Part shown: positions 51,499 through 61,644 of the stretch, piece after piece
Layout: every line of letters starts with the position of its first letter
Numbering within the stretch: position 1 is the stretch's first letter
NCBI RefSeq assembly: GCF_002885975.1
Contig: NZ_POSP01000003.1
Span: 2,666,001-2,730,000 of the forward strand
Direction of reading: 5' to 3'
DNA: 64,000 nucleotides
From: Paucibacter aquatile
GTDB taxonomy: Bacteria; Pseudomonadota; Gammaproteobacteria; Burkholderiales; Burkholderiaceae_C
Notes under the pieces: model-generated
The model's input: the letters and a program-made list of their open reading frames with translations, nothing else
The model's database searches: none
Told to the model about the DNA's origin: nothing
Made by a program: the position numbers and the translations under genes

Positions 51499-53645
51499 GG
51501 ACGAACTCCGGAGGCGCCGGCAGGCAGGGCACGAGGGGCAGAGGCGGGTCTCGAGGTCGATACCGCAGACGATGGCCGCGCCGCGGGCGAGGGGATACGA
51601 GGCGCTGACGCAGCCGTGGGTGCCGTCGCCGCCACGCCCGATGCGGCCGATGCAGCAGCAACGACGCCGGATGCTGCAGCCTCCGCCTGCGAGACCTGGC
51701 CCGGCAGCGGCACCTGATCGATGCGACGCGGCTGGCCCACGGGCGCCTTCGTTTTGCCCTGCTGGGTCAGGGCAATGTCTTCCTCGCTGGGGTACTGGCC
51801 CATCAGCATGAAATCAAACACCCGACGCGCAATTGGCGCGGCCGAGGTGGAGCCAAAGCCGGCGTTCTCGACAATCGCAGCCAGGGCGATGGTGGGCGCC
51901 TCCAGCGGCGCAAAGGCGACGTAGAGCGAATGGTCGCGCTTGCGCTCGTCGGCCTTGATGTCCTTGTAGCGCTCGCCCGCCTTCAGGCCCACGGCCTGAG
52001 CCGTGCCGGTCTTGCCGCCGCTCTTGTAGCCGGCGCCACGGAACACCTCGGTGGAAGTGCCCTCCACCGTCACGCCGTACATGGCATTGCGGATCACCTC
52101 GACCTGCTCGGGTTTGAGTGGCAGCGGCGGCAGGGCATCGCTGGCGATGCGCCGCTGCTCATGGCGTACCACGTCTTCGATCTCACGCACCAGGCGGGGC
52201 TTGAAGCGCTGGCCGCCGGTCGACAGCGTGGACACGGCGGTGGCGATCTGCAGCATGGTGAAGTTGTTGTAGCCCTGGCCGATGCCGAGCGAGATGGTCT
52301 CGCCGGCAAACCACTTCTGGTTGGCCGGGCTGCGGGCGAAATAGCGACGCTTCCAGGCCTGCGAGGGCAGCACGCCCGAGACTTCGCCCTGCACATCGAT
52401 CTCGGTCTTGCGGCCGAAGCCGAAGGGCTCCAGCTCGTCGTGGATCAAGTCCACGCCCATCTCATTGGCCAGGCTGTAGAAGTAGACATTGGACGAGCTG
52501 ACGATGGCCAGGCGCATGTCCTTGGGTCCCGGACGGTCGCTTTCCGGGCTGCCGAAGGTGCGGCCGCCGAAGCTGTAGGTCAGGTTGTCCATGATCACCG
52601 TGCTCGCCGAACGCTTGCCGCTGTTGAGCGCGGCCATGGCCATGAAGGGCTTGAAGGTCGAGCCCGGCGGGTAGGTGCCACGCAGGGCACGGTTCAGCAG
52701 GGGCTTGTCCAGGTCTTCGTTAAGGTCGCGCCAGCTGTCGGCATCGATGCCGTCAACGAAGAGATTGGGGTCGAAGGTCGGCTTGGAAACAAAGGCCAGC
52801 ACCTCGCCGTTGCGCGGGTCGATGGCGACCAGGGCGCCGCGGCGGTCCTTGTAGAGCTCCTCGACCAGGGCTTGCAGGCGGATGTCGATGGACAACATCA
52901 GCGTGTTGCCCGGCGTTGGCGGCCGGTGGGCCAGGCGGCGCACGGCGCGGCCGCCGGCGCTGGTTTCCACCTGCTCGAAGCCGGTGATGCCGTGCAGTTC
53001 GCGCTCGTAGCTCTGCTCCAGGCCCAGCTTGCCGATGTACTCGGTGCCGCGGTAGTTGGCGATGTCCTCTTCTTCCCACTCGTCCATGGCCTTTTTCTCG
53101 GCCTGGTTGATGCGGCCGATGTAGCCGATCAGGTGCGAGCCCACCTCGCCCAGCGGGTAGCTGCGGAACAGCCGCGCCTTGATTTCGACGCCGGGAAAGC
53201 GGAAGCGCTGCGCGGTGAAGCGCGCCACCTCGGCCTCGCTCAGCTTGGTGCGGATGGGCAGGGATTCGAAGTTCTTGTTCTCGCTCATCAGCCGCTTGAA
53301 GCGGCGGCGGTCGCGCGGCTGCACCTCGACCACCTGGGCCAGGGCATCGATGGTGGCCTCCAGATCGGGCACCTTGGAGGGCGTGATCTCCAGGGTGTAG
53401 GCCGAGTAATTGCTGGCCAGGACGATGCCGTTGCGGTCCTTGATCAGGCCGCGGTTGGGCACGATGGGCACAACCGTGATGCGGTTGGACTCGGCCCGGT
53501 CCGACAGGCTTTCATGCTGGATCACCTGCAGGAACACCAGGCGCGCCAGCAGCAGGCCGAAGCTGAACAGCACAAAGGCCGCCGCGGCCAGCAAGCGCAG
53601 GCGGAAGCGGCCCAGCTCCTGCTTGACGTTCTTGAGCACCGTCAT
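51495..53645 (-). CDS. mrdA: Penicillin-binding protein 2 (transpeptidase)
   Basis: 716 residues from the ATG at 53645. Elongasome-specific D,D-transpeptidase anchored by one N-terminal helix (LLAAAAFVLFSFGLLLARLVF). The dimerisation domain has NRGLIKDRNGIVLASNYSAYTLEI and GSHLIGYIGRIN; the catalytic domain has the active serine in PPGSTFKPFMAM (about 328), the SxN motif in IVSSSNVYFYS and KTG in GGKTGTAQA. After the domain ends (IARRVFDFMLM), there is an unusual tail of about 75 residues made of Ala, Ser and Pro with little else. It overlaps rodA by 4 bp and follows mreD after 55 bp. Confidence 0.96.
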   Translation of the reverse strand: MTVLKNVKQELGRFRLRLLAAAAFVLFSFGLLLARLVFLQVIQHESLSDRAESNRITVVPIVPNRGLIKDRNGIVLASNYSAYTLEITPSKVPDLEATIDALAQVVEVQPRDRRRFKRLMSENKNFESLPIRTKLSEAEVARFTAQRFRFPGVEIKARLFRSYPLGEVGSHLIGYIGRINQAEKKAMDEWEEEDIANYRGTEYIGKLGLEQSYERELHGITGFEQVETSAGGRAVRRLAHRPPTPGNTLMLSIDIRLQALVEELYKDRRGALVAIDPRNGEVLAFVSKPTFDPNLFVDGIDADSWRDLNEDLDKPLLNRALRGTYPPGSTFKPFMAMAALNSGKRSASTVIMDNLTYSFGGRTFGSPESDRPGPKDMRLAIVSSSNVYFYSLANEMGVDLIHDELEPFGFGRKTEIDVQGEVSGVLPSQAWKRRYFARSPANQKWFAGETISLGIGQGYNNFTMLQIATAVSTLSTGGQRFKPRLVREIEDVVRHEQRRIASDALPPLPLKPEQVEVIRNAMYGVTVEGTSTEVFRGAGYKSGGKTGTAQAVGLKAGERYKDIKADERKRDHSLYVAFAPLEAPTIALAAIVENAGFGSTSAAPIARRVFDFMLMGQYPSEEDIALTQQGKTKAPVGQPRRIDQVPLPGQVSQAEAAASGVVAAASAASGVAATAPTAASAPRIPSPAARPSSAVSTSRPASAPRALPAGASGVRP

Positions 53646-53700
53646 CGCGCGGTCTTTTTCTTCTTCGTCTGCGTGTTCATCGACAGCTCGGCAGGCCGCC

Positions 53701-54222
53701 TCACAGCGGGCGGTGGGCGTCGCGGTCGGGCGCGCGGCGCTGCGGCGCCAGCAGCACCACGCTGGCCAGCGGCCAGAGCAGGGTCTCGAACACCGGCGCC
53801 AGCAGCAGCAACCAGCCCGGCCACATGCCGCCCACGGCCAGACGCACCAGCAAGGACACGGCATGCGCCAGCACGAACAGCGGCAGCACCTGCAGGGCCT
53901 GCGCGCCCAGGCTGAAGCCGGTCAGGCGGCGGTGCAGGGTGATGGCACCGAAGCTCAGCAGGCTGTAGGCCAGGGCATGCTGGCCCAGCAGGGCGCCATG
54001 GTGGATGTCGATCATCAGGCCCAGCACAAAGGCCCAGACCACGCCGACCCGGCGCGGCTGGTGCACGCCCCAGAACACCAGCACCACGGCCAGAAAATCA
54101 GGCATGGCCGGGAAGCGGCCGATCGGCACCATATCGGCCAGCAAGGCCAGGAACAGGCTCAGGGCGATGAAAGCTGGGTTGACCGGCAGCAGCAGCTGAC
54201 CGGCGCCACGCGGCATGATCAT
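53701..54222 (-). CDS. mreD: Rod-shape determining protein MreD
   Basis: 173 residues, about five membrane helices. Family segments: AFIALSLFLALLADMVPIGRFPAMPDFLAVVLVFW, GVVWAFVLGLMIDIHHGALLGQHALAYSLLSF. It is the poorly conserved membrane member of the Mre complex. ATG at 54222 overlaps the mreC stop by 4 bp. Length is typical. Confidence 0.95.
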   Translation of the reverse strand: MIMPRGAGQLLLPVNPAFIALSLFLALLADMVPIGRFPAMPDFLAVVLVFWGVHQPRRVGVVWAFVLGLMIDIHHGALLGQHALAYSLLSFGAITLHRRLTGFSLGAQALQVLPLFVLAHAVSLLVRLAVGGMWPGWLLLLAPVFETLLWPLASVVLLAPQRRAPDRDAHRPL

Positions 54223-55226
54223 GGGGCAGCTCCCGCATCTGATTTTTCGCTCTTGCCATCGGTCTTGCCCTCGGCCTTGGCCTGGGCCGCGGCGGCCTTG
54301 CGCTGCGCCTTGAGCTGGGCGGCCGAGGCCGCGTCGGCAGCCTGTGCGGCCGCGGCTTCAGCCATGGCCTTGGCATGCTGCTCCTGCGGCTGCAGCACCA
54401 GCACATGGCGCACGCTGTCAGGCTGGGCCACGGGCTGCAAGCGCACGCTGGCAAAACTGGTGTCGCCACGGCGCTCGACCGAGCTCACCTTGGCCACCGG
54501 CAGGCCAGAGGGGTAGACCCCGTCCAGGCCCGAGGTGGCCATCAAGTCACCGGGCTTGATGTCGGCATTGGCGGCCAGGAAGCGCAGCTCCATGCCATTG
54601 CCATCGCTGCTGCCAAAAGCGGCGTTGCGCGCCTGGGTGCGGGTGTTGAGCACGGGAATGGCCGCGTCCTTGTCGCTCAGCAGGGTCACTTCGGCCGACA
54701 GGGTGTAGACCCGGGTGACCTGGCCCAGCACGCCAGCATCGTTGATGACGGGCGAGCCGGCTTGCACGCCATGCTTGCTGCCGCGGTCGATGACCACGCG
54801 GCGCGAGTAGGGGTCGGCCGCTTCGTAGAGCACCTCGGCGGAGAGCGAGGCCACTTCCAGCGCCGGGCGCAGCTCCAGCAGCGCACGCAGGCGCTGGTTT
54901 TCCGCCTGCAGCTGGGCCGCACGCGCCAGGCGCTCGGCCTGCTGCACCAGCTGCTGGCGCGCCAGCGCCTCGGCCTCCATGGCCCGCTGCGTGCCCAGCC
55001 GGTAGGCCTCGAAGCTCTCCCAGGCGTCCACCGGCGTCAGCAGCAGGCGCTGAAACGGATGCAGCAACAAGGCCAAGCCCGCCCGCGCCGGCCCCACCAC
55101 ATGAAAACGCGCATCCGCCACCATCAAGAACACCGCCAGCGCGGCGCACAGCAGCAACCTCGCCTGGGCCGACGCGCCCTGGCGGAAAAATGGTGGCGGG
55201 TTGCGATCTGGGGGGCCGAGGGGCAT
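54219..55226 (-). CDS. mreC: Rod-shape determining protein MreC
   Basis: 335 residues. Periplasmic scaffold that binds PBP2. One membrane helix near 28-44, a coiled coil (EAEALARQQLVQQAERLARAAQLQAENQRLRALLEL), then the two beta-barrel domains with VVIDRGSKHGVQAGSPVIND, GVLGQVTRV, VPVLNTRTQARNAAFG and PGDLMATSGLDGVYPSGLPVAKV. The last about 50 residues are Ala/Gln/Lys-rich low-complexity sequence not needed for the fold. The gene follows mreB after 184 bp containing a palindromic element. Confidence 0.96.
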   Translation of the reverse strand: MPLGPPDRNPPPFFRQGASAQARLLLCAALAVFLMVADARFHVVGPARAGLALLLHPFQRLLLTPVDAWESFEAYRLGTQRAMEAEALARQQLVQQAERLARAAQLQAENQRLRALLELRPALEVASLSAEVLYEAADPYSRRVVIDRGSKHGVQAGSPVINDAGVLGQVTRVYTLSAEVTLLSDKDAAIPVLNTRTQARNAAFGSSDGNGMELRFLAANADIKPGDLMATSGLDGVYPSGLPVAKVSSVERRGDTSFASVRLQPVAQPDSVRHVLVLQPQEQHAKAMAEAAAAQAADAASAAQLKAQRKAAAAQAKAEGKTDGKSEKSDAGAAP

Positions 55227-55330
55227 GGCGATGTCGACTCAACTCGCTGCGTTGCGGCTTATCGGACGAGAAACAAAACAGGTGGCAGGCCGTCGCGAGC
55301 GGGTGTCAGGCTAGGCGGCCGGAGCGCAGG

Positions 55331-55364
55331 AACCGGAACGTACTTCTTGTACGTGAGGATTCCG
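55331..55364. repeat. Palindromic (REP-like) element between mreB and mreC
   Basis: A perfect 6-bp arm hairpin acgtac-ttctt-gtacgt (55338-55354) lies inside an outer pair cgga/tccg. It sits in the 184-bp gap between mreB and mreC. Elements of this shape (GTAC-pyrimidine loop-GTAC with a following gaggattccgag) recur between genes in Burkholderiales as I remember them. It may serve as an mRNA-stabilising or partial-termination signal. Confidence 0.5.
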
Positions 55365-55410
55365 AGCACCGCCCAACAACGCCTGGCGCCCGCGCAGCAG
55401 GCCCCCGCCA

Positions 55411-56454
55411 TCACTCGGAGGTGAAGATGGAGCCGAGGCGCTCCATGCGCTCCAAAGCCATCCCGCAACCCCGCACCACGCAAGTCAGCGGATCTTCGGC
55501 CACCAGCACCGGCAGGCCGGTTTCCTCGGCCAGCAGGCGATCCAGATCGCGCAACAGCGCGCCGCCGCCGGTCAGCATCATGCCGCGCTCGGCGATGTCG
55601 GCGCCCAGCTCGGGCGGGGTCTGTTCCAGCGCGTTCTTCACGGCGGAGACGATCTGGTTCAGCGGGTCGGTCAGGGCTTCCAGGATCTCGTTGGACGAAA
55701 TCGTGAAGCTGCGCGGCACGCCTTCGGCCAGATTGCGGCCCTTGACTTCCATTTCCTTGACCTCGGAGCCCGGGAAGGCGCTGCCGATGTTCTTCTTGAT
55801 CGCTTCGGCGGTGGGCTCACCGATCAACATGCCGTAGTTGCGGCGGATGTAGTTGATGATGGCTTCGTCGAACTTGTCGCCGCCGACGCGCACGCTGCCC
55901 TTGTAGACCATGCCGCCCAGCGAGATCACGCCCACCTCGGTGGTGCCGCCGCCGATGTCCACGACCATGGAGCCGGAGGCTTCCGACACCGGCAGACCGG
56001 CGCCGATCGCGGCCGCCATCGGCTCTTCAATCAGGTAGACCTCGGAAGCACCGGCGCCCAGGGCCGATTCACGGATGGCGCGGCGCTCGACCTGGGTGGA
56101 TCCGCACGGCACGCAGATGATGATGCGCGGGCTGGGGCGCAGCATCTTGGAGTCGTGCACCATCTTGATGAACTGCTTGAGCATCTGCTCGGTGACGGTG
56201 AAGTCGGCGATCACGCCGTCCTTCATCGGGCGGATCGCCTCGATATTGCCCGGCACCTTGCCCAGCATGGCCTTGGCTTCGCGGCCCACAGCCTGGATGG
56301 TCTTCTTGCCGTGCGGGCCACCTTCGTGGCGGATCGACACGACCGAGGGTTCATCCAGCACGATGCCCTTGCCGCGCACATAAATCAGCGTGTTGGCGGT
56401 GCCCAGGTCGATGGCGAGGTCGGAGGAGAAATAGCGGCGCAGGGAAGCGAACAT
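55411..56454 (-). CDS. mreB: Actin-like cell-shape protein MreB
   Basis: 347 residues. Start MFASLRRYFSSDLAIDLGTANTLIYVRGKGIVL aligns with E. coli MreB. Phosphate-1 is DLGTANT, phosphate-2 is VVDIGGGTTEVGVISLGG, and the adenosine motif is MMLTGGGALLRDLDRLL. The open frame continues 65 codons upstream, including an ATG at 56571, but that part has no family similarity. First gene of mreBCD-mrdA-rodA; divergent from gatC, with 286 bp between the starts. Confidence 0.97.
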   Translation of the reverse strand: MFASLRRYFSSDLAIDLGTANTLIYVRGKGIVLDEPSVVSIRHEGGPHGKKTIQAVGREAKAMLGKVPGNIEAIRPMKDGVIADFTVTEQMLKQFIKMVHDSKMLRPSPRIIICVPCGSTQVERRAIRESALGAGASEVYLIEEPMAAAIGAGLPVSEASGSMVVDIGGGTTEVGVISLGGMVYKGSVRVGGDKFDEAIINYIRRNYGMLIGEPTAEAIKKNIGSAFPGSEVKEMEVKGRNLAEGVPRSFTISSNEILEALTDPLNQIVSAVKNALEQTPPELGADIAERGMMLTGGGALLRDLDRLLAEETGLPVLVAEDPLTCVVRGCGMALERMERLGSIFTSE

Positions 56455-56633
56455 GATGTGTCTGGAGCGCAAAGTACCGACATCTGAGCCTGTGGGCTGG
56501 AGATCGTGGGTGACTCGCGGGTTGGTCGGGAGGTCGGAAAAGAGGGGGTCGGGCTGTTCGGTGTTCGCCATATGCAACGAGGCTGGGTGAGCCCTTGCGG
56601 CCACGCAGCCCCGTGACATTGGAGATAAGCGGA

Positions 56634-56639
56634 GATAAT
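56634..56639 (+). promoter_or_regulatory. Candidate -10 box of gatC
   Basis: gataat, one mismatch from TATAAT, about 100 bp before the gatC start, with gtgaca 15 bp upstream as a weak -35. The spacing is short, so this is only a suggestion. Confidence 0.25.
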
Positions 56640-56740
56640 ACCCGATCACCCCCTAGTTATCGGCTGGGACGGGCCGTTTGTTGCGCTCTTTACAGCTCGC
56701 CACGGCCGATGTTTCCGCCACCTCCGGACCCGGTTTTCCC

Positions 56741-57040
56741 ATGGCCTTGACACCACAAGACGTAAGCCGCATCGCCCATCTGGCGCGCCTGGAGCTGCAG
56801 GAGGCCGAAAGCGCCGCCCTGCTGCCCCAGCTGAATGACTTCTTCTCCATCGTCGAGCAGATGAGCGCGGTGGACACCGCCGGCGTCGAGCCGCTGTACA
56901 CCCCGCTGTCGGCCATCCAGGAGGTGCATCTGCGCCTGCGCGAGGACGCCGTCACCGAAAGCAACCAGCGCGAACTCAACCAGCGCAGCGCCCCGGCCGT
57001 GGAAGACGGCCTGTTCCTGGTTCCCAAGGTCATCGAATGA
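56741..57040 (+). CDS. gatC: Asp/Glu-tRNA amidotransferase subunit C
   Basis: 99 residues. Small belt subunit joining GatA and GatB in the enzyme that converts misacylated Glu-tRNA(Gln) or Asp-tRNA(Asn) to the amides. Family marks: the start ALTPQDVSRIAHLARLEL and the end LREDAVTESNQRE. The ATG at 56741 is the family start. Its stop overlaps the gatA ATG by 4 bp. Confidence 0.95.
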   Translation: MALTPQDVSRIAHLARLELQEAESAALLPQLNDFFSIVEQMSAVDTAGVEPLYTPLSAIQEVHLRLREDAVTESNQRELNQRSAPAVEDGLFLVPKVIE

Positions 57041-58554
57041 GCATCTCGAACAACACCCCCCTGCACGACCTGGGCGTGGCCGAGCTGGGCCAAGGCCTGC
57101 GCGACAAGCGGTTCTCCAGCATCGAGCTGACCCAGCACCTGCTGCAGCGCGTTCAGACCAGCGACAGCCAGCTGGGCGCCTTCCTCCATGTGGACGCCGA
57201 GCACGCCCTGGCGCGCGCCCGTGCGGCGGATGCCCGCCTGGCGGCAGGCGAAGGCGCCCAAGCCGGCGGCGCCCTGATCGGCGTGCCCCTGGCGCACAAG
57301 GACATCTTCGTCACCGCCGACATGCCGACCACGGCCGGCTCCAAGATCCTGGCCGGCTACCGCAGCCCCTTCGACGCCACCGTGGTGGCGCGCCTGAATG
57401 CGGCCGGCACGGTCTCGCTGGGCAAGCTCAACTGCGACGAGTTCGCCATGGGCTCGGCCAATGAGAACTCGGCCTACCAGCCGGTGGCCAACCCCTGGGA
57501 CGCCAGCCGCGTGCCGGGTGGCTCCTCGGGCGGCTCGGCCGCTGCAGTGGCCGCACGCCTGCTGCCGGCCTCCACAGGCACCGACACCGGCGGCTCGATC
57601 CGCCAGCCGGCCAGCTTCACCGGCATCACCGGCATCAAGCCGACCTACGGCATCTGCAGCCGCTACGGCATGATCGCCTTCGCCTCCAGCCTGGACCAGG
57701 CGGGCCCCATGGCCCGCTCGGCCGAGGACTGCGCCCTGCTGCTCTCGGCCATGAGCGGCTTTGACGAGCGCGACGCCACCAGCGTGCAGCAAGCCCCGCA
57801 GGATTTCCATGCCCAGATGCTGAGTGCCCGCGAAGGAGCCACCGCCGCCCAGCCACTCAAGGGTCTGCGCATCGGCCTGCCGCGCGAGTTCTTCCCCGCG
57901 GCCCTGTCGGCCGACGTCAACAGCGCTGTGCGCGCCGGCCTGGCCGAGCTGGAAAAGCTCGGCGCCACCCTGGTGGATGTGAGCCTGCCGCGCACCGAAC
58001 TGGCGATTCCGGTGTACTACATCATTGCCCCGGCCGAGGCCAGCTCCAACCTGAGCCGCTTTGACGGTGTCAAGTTCGGCCATCGCGCCGCCCAGTTCGA
58101 CGACCTGCTGGACATGTACAAGAAGACCCGTGCCGAAGGCTTCGGCGCCGAGGTCAAGCGCCGGATCATGATCGGCAGCTACGTGCTGTCTCACGGTTAC
58201 TACGACGCCTACTATCTGCAGGCGCAAAAGCTGCGCCGCATGATTGCCGACGATTTCCAGCAGGCCTTCCAGCACTGCGACCTGATCGCCGGCCCGGTGG
58301 CACCCACCGTGGCCTGGAAGCATGGCGAAGGCAAGGACGACCCGGTCAAGGCCTATCTGGCCGACATCTTCACCCTGCCCGGCTCGCTGGCCGGCCTGCC
58401 CGGCATGAGCGTGCCGGTGGGTCTGGGCGAAGGCGGCATGCCCGTCGGCTTGCAGCTGCTGGGCAACTACTTCAAGGAAGGCCAGCTGCTGCACACCGCC
58501 CACGCGCTGCAGCAAGCCACCGACTGGCACCGTGCCGCTCCCGCAGGAATCTAA
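57037..58554 (+). CDS. gatA: Asp/Glu-tRNA amidotransferase subunit A (amidase)
   Basis: 505 residues. Releases ammonia from glutamine through the Ser-cisSer-Lys triad of amidases: Lys in PLAHKDIFVT (about 88), cis-Ser in RVPGGSSGGSAAAVAA and the nucleophile in TGTDTGGSIRQPASF. The segment GIKPTYGICSRYGMIAFASSLDQAGPM is typical of GatA. It is followed 4 bp after the stop by gatB. Confidence 0.97.
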   Translation: MSISNNTPLHDLGVAELGQGLRDKRFSSIELTQHLLQRVQTSDSQLGAFLHVDAEHALARARAADARLAAGEGAQAGGALIGVPLAHKDIFVTADMPTTAGSKILAGYRSPFDATVVARLNAAGTVSLGKLNCDEFAMGSANENSAYQPVANPWDASRVPGGSSGGSAAAVAARLLPASTGTDTGGSIRQPASFTGITGIKPTYGICSRYGMIAFASSLDQAGPMARSAEDCALLLSAMSGFDERDATSVQQAPQDFHAQMLSAREGATAAQPLKGLRIGLPREFFPAALSADVNSAVRAGLAELEKLGATLVDVSLPRTELAIPVYYIIAPAEASSNLSRFDGVKFGHRAAQFDDLLDMYKKTRAEGFGAEVKRRIMIGSYVLSHGYYDAYYLQAQKLRRMIADDFQQAFQHCDLIAGPVAPTVAWKHGEGKDDPVKAYLADIFTLPGSLAGLPGMSVPVGLGEGGMPVGLQLLGNYFKEGQLLHTAHALQQATDWHRAAPAGI

Positions 58555-58558
58555 GCAC

Positions 58559-60025
<1,467 letters not shown>

Positions 60026-60050
60026 GGGCCAGCAGGCGGTTTCTCCCAGA

Positions 60051-60078
60051 AAAAACGGCGCCTCGGCGCCGTTTTGTT
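60051..60078 (+). terminator. Intrinsic terminator after gatB
   Basis: Stem aaaacggcgcc/ggcgccgtttt with a 2-nt (or 4-nt) loop, followed by gtttggt. It begins 26 bp past the gatB stop. Because of the A-tract on its left it may also stop transcription from the DUF4124 gene on the other strand. Confidence 0.85.
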
Positions 60079-60094
60079 TGGTCTTGCCCGCCGA

Positions 60095-60832
60095 TCAGCG
60101 TGAGCCCGAGGCCGCCGCTTCCGGCGTGCTCATCGCGCCCAGGCTGCCGGGCGCGGCACCGCCCCAGAGGCGCTTGAGGCGGGCCAGTTCTTCGTCGTAG
60201 CGGGCGTTGATGCGCACCATCTCGGCGCGCGAATTGCCGATCAACTGCTGCTGGGCGGTGCTGGCGGCCTCGTTGCGATCCAGCTGCAGCTTGAGCTTGG
60301 GCGGCAGGGGCTTGCCTTTGTAAAACTCGGTCTCATCGAGCAAGGGCTTGCGCTCCAGCGCCAGCTCCTTGATGCGGCGCTCGGAGAGCTCGATGCCCTT
60401 CTTGACATCGTCGAGCGCGGCTGCGCGCGCCTGCTGATGAACTTGCGCGTTCGGAAAGCGCAGCACCAGATTGCGGTCGCGGCGGATCGCATCGTTCTTG
60501 GCGGCTTGTTCGGCAGCGAGGCGGCGCTCCTTGGCTTCCTGGGCAGCGCGCTCCTCGGGCGAAAGAAAGGGTGGCAGGACCGCGCGCTGGGAACCATCGG
60601 CATTGAGGATGCGCTGCTCGCGCGAGGTGCATTCGGCGATCGGCCGGTCCGAGGTCAGGCGCCGCCCGTCGGGCAGGGTGCAGCTGTAGATGCCGCTGGG
60701 TCCGGGCGAGGGGGGCTGGGCAATGGCCTGGGCCGTGGCCACACAGCCCAGCGCCAGCACGACTGCGGAGCAGGCGGACCACTTCATGCGCTGAAACGTG
60801 CGACTGGCGACCATGGCTGAAGCAGCGCTCAT
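60095..60832 (-). CDS. DUF4124-domain exported protein
   Basis: 245 residues. An N-terminal export signal (internal MKWSACSAVVLALGCVATAQAIAQ) precedes a DUF4124-like segment with SGIYSCTLPDGRRLTSDRPIAECTSREQRI, in which the cysteines may pair. The rest is a long charged helix region (ERAAQEAKERRLAAEQAAKNDAIRRDRN and SERRIKELALERKPLLDE) and a C-terminal helix. Probably periplasmic; function unknown. The ATG at 60832 overlaps the pyrE stop by 4 bp; a shorter start at 60787 would give a more ordinary signal peptide. Confidence 0.85.
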   Translation of the reverse strand: MSAASAMVASRTFQRMKWSACSAVVLALGCVATAQAIAQPPSPGPSGIYSCTLPDGRRLTSDRPIAECTSREQRILNADGSQRAVLPPFLSPEERAAQEAKERRLAAEQAAKNDAIRRDRNLVLRFPNAQVHQQARAAALDDVKKGIELSERRIKELALERKPLLDETEFYKGKPLPPKLKLQLDRNEAASTAQQQLIGNSRAEMVRINARYDEELARLKRLWGGAAPGSLGAMSTPEAAASGSR

Positions 60833-61527
60833 CAGACTCCGTAGCGATCCCGATAGGCCTGGACAGCGCCCGCGTAAGCGGTGACACCGCTGTCGCTGGT
60901 GGTGCGCAAGTATTCCAGCAAGTCGGCCAGGCCGGCAATCGCAATCACCGGCAGTTGCAATTCTTCGCTGACGTACTGCACGGCGGATTTGGGGCTCTCG
61001 ACGCCGTTCTCGACCGCCTTCTCTTGGCGATCCAGGGCGATGGTGACACCGCAGGGCGTGGCACCCGCAGCGGCGATCATGGCGATGGACTCGCGCACCG
61101 AAGTGCCGGCGGAAATGACATCGTCAATGATCAAGACCCGACCCCGCACCGGCGCGCCGACCAGGGTGCCACCTTCGCCGTGGTCCTTGGCTTCCTTGCG
61201 GTTGTAGGCGTAGGGCTTGTTGTGGCCCAGACGCGCCAACTCCACCGACAGGGCCGCGGCCAGGGTGATGCCCTTGTAGGCGGGGCCGAAGATCATGTCG
61301 AACTGCAGGCCCGAGGCGATCAGGCGCTGGGCATAGAACTGCACCAGACGGCCCAGCTTGGCGCCATCGTCGAACAGACCGGCGTTGAAAAAGTAAGGGC
61401 TCAGGCGCCCGGCTTTCGTTTTGAATTCACCGAAGCGCAGCACGCCGGACTCGACCGCGAAGGCAACAAATTCCTGGGCCAGCAGGTCGGGCGTGGCGGG
61501 GGCGGCGGGAGAGGTCGAGGCGTTCAT
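60832..61527 (-). CDS. pyrE: Orotate phosphoribosyltransferase
   Basis: 231 residues from ATG 61527. Makes orotidine 5'-phosphate from orotate and PRPP in pyrimidine synthesis. Family motifs: LRFGEFKTKAGRLSPYFFNAGLF, FGPAYKGITLAAALSVELA, YNRKEAKDHGEGGTLVGAP and the PRPP loop RVLIIDDVISAGTSVRESI. The first about 15 residues (Ala/Ser/Pro-rich) extend beyond the family core. Further upstream in-frame codons are not supported. It overlaps the DUF4124 gene by 4 bp. Confidence 0.96.
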   Translation of the reverse strand: MNASTSPAAPATPDLLAQEFVAFAVESGVLRFGEFKTKAGRLSPYFFNAGLFDDGAKLGRLVQFYAQRLIASGLQFDMIFGPAYKGITLAAALSVELARLGHNKPYAYNRKEAKDHGEGGTLVGAPVRGRVLIIDDVISAGTSVRESIAMIAAAGATPCGVTIALDRQEKAVENGVESPKSAVQYVSEELQLPVIAIAGLADLLEYLRTTSDSGVTAYAGAVQAYRDRYGV

Positions 61528-61568
61528 GGAGGCTTCATGCAAGGGTGTGCAACACATTGTAGAGGCGC

Positions 61569-61601
61569 AAAAAAGCCCGTCCCCCCTAAGAGGGACGGGC
61601 T
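61569..61601 (-). terminator. Intrinsic terminator of the TonB-receptor gene
   Basis: Stem agcccgtccc/gggacgggct (61574-61583, 61592-61601) with an 8-nt loop; on the minus strand it is followed by a run of six T. It lies 44 bp past the stop of the TonB-dependent receptor and before pyrE, so pyrE needs its own promoter. Confidence 0.88.
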
Positions 61602-61644
61602 GCCGACTGTGCGAATTCCCGGCGTCATGCACCGGAAATCAGCT

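Noticed and set aside
51930..53915. A 661-codon plus-strand frame across the PBP2 gene
   Set aside because: Shadow of mrdA on the other strand; no motif, no ribosome site.
56455..56649. N-terminal extension of MreB from an upstream start, including an ATG at 56571
   Set aside because: The family start MFASLRRYFSSDLAIDLG aligns at 56454; the extra residues have no similarity and fall in the promoter region.
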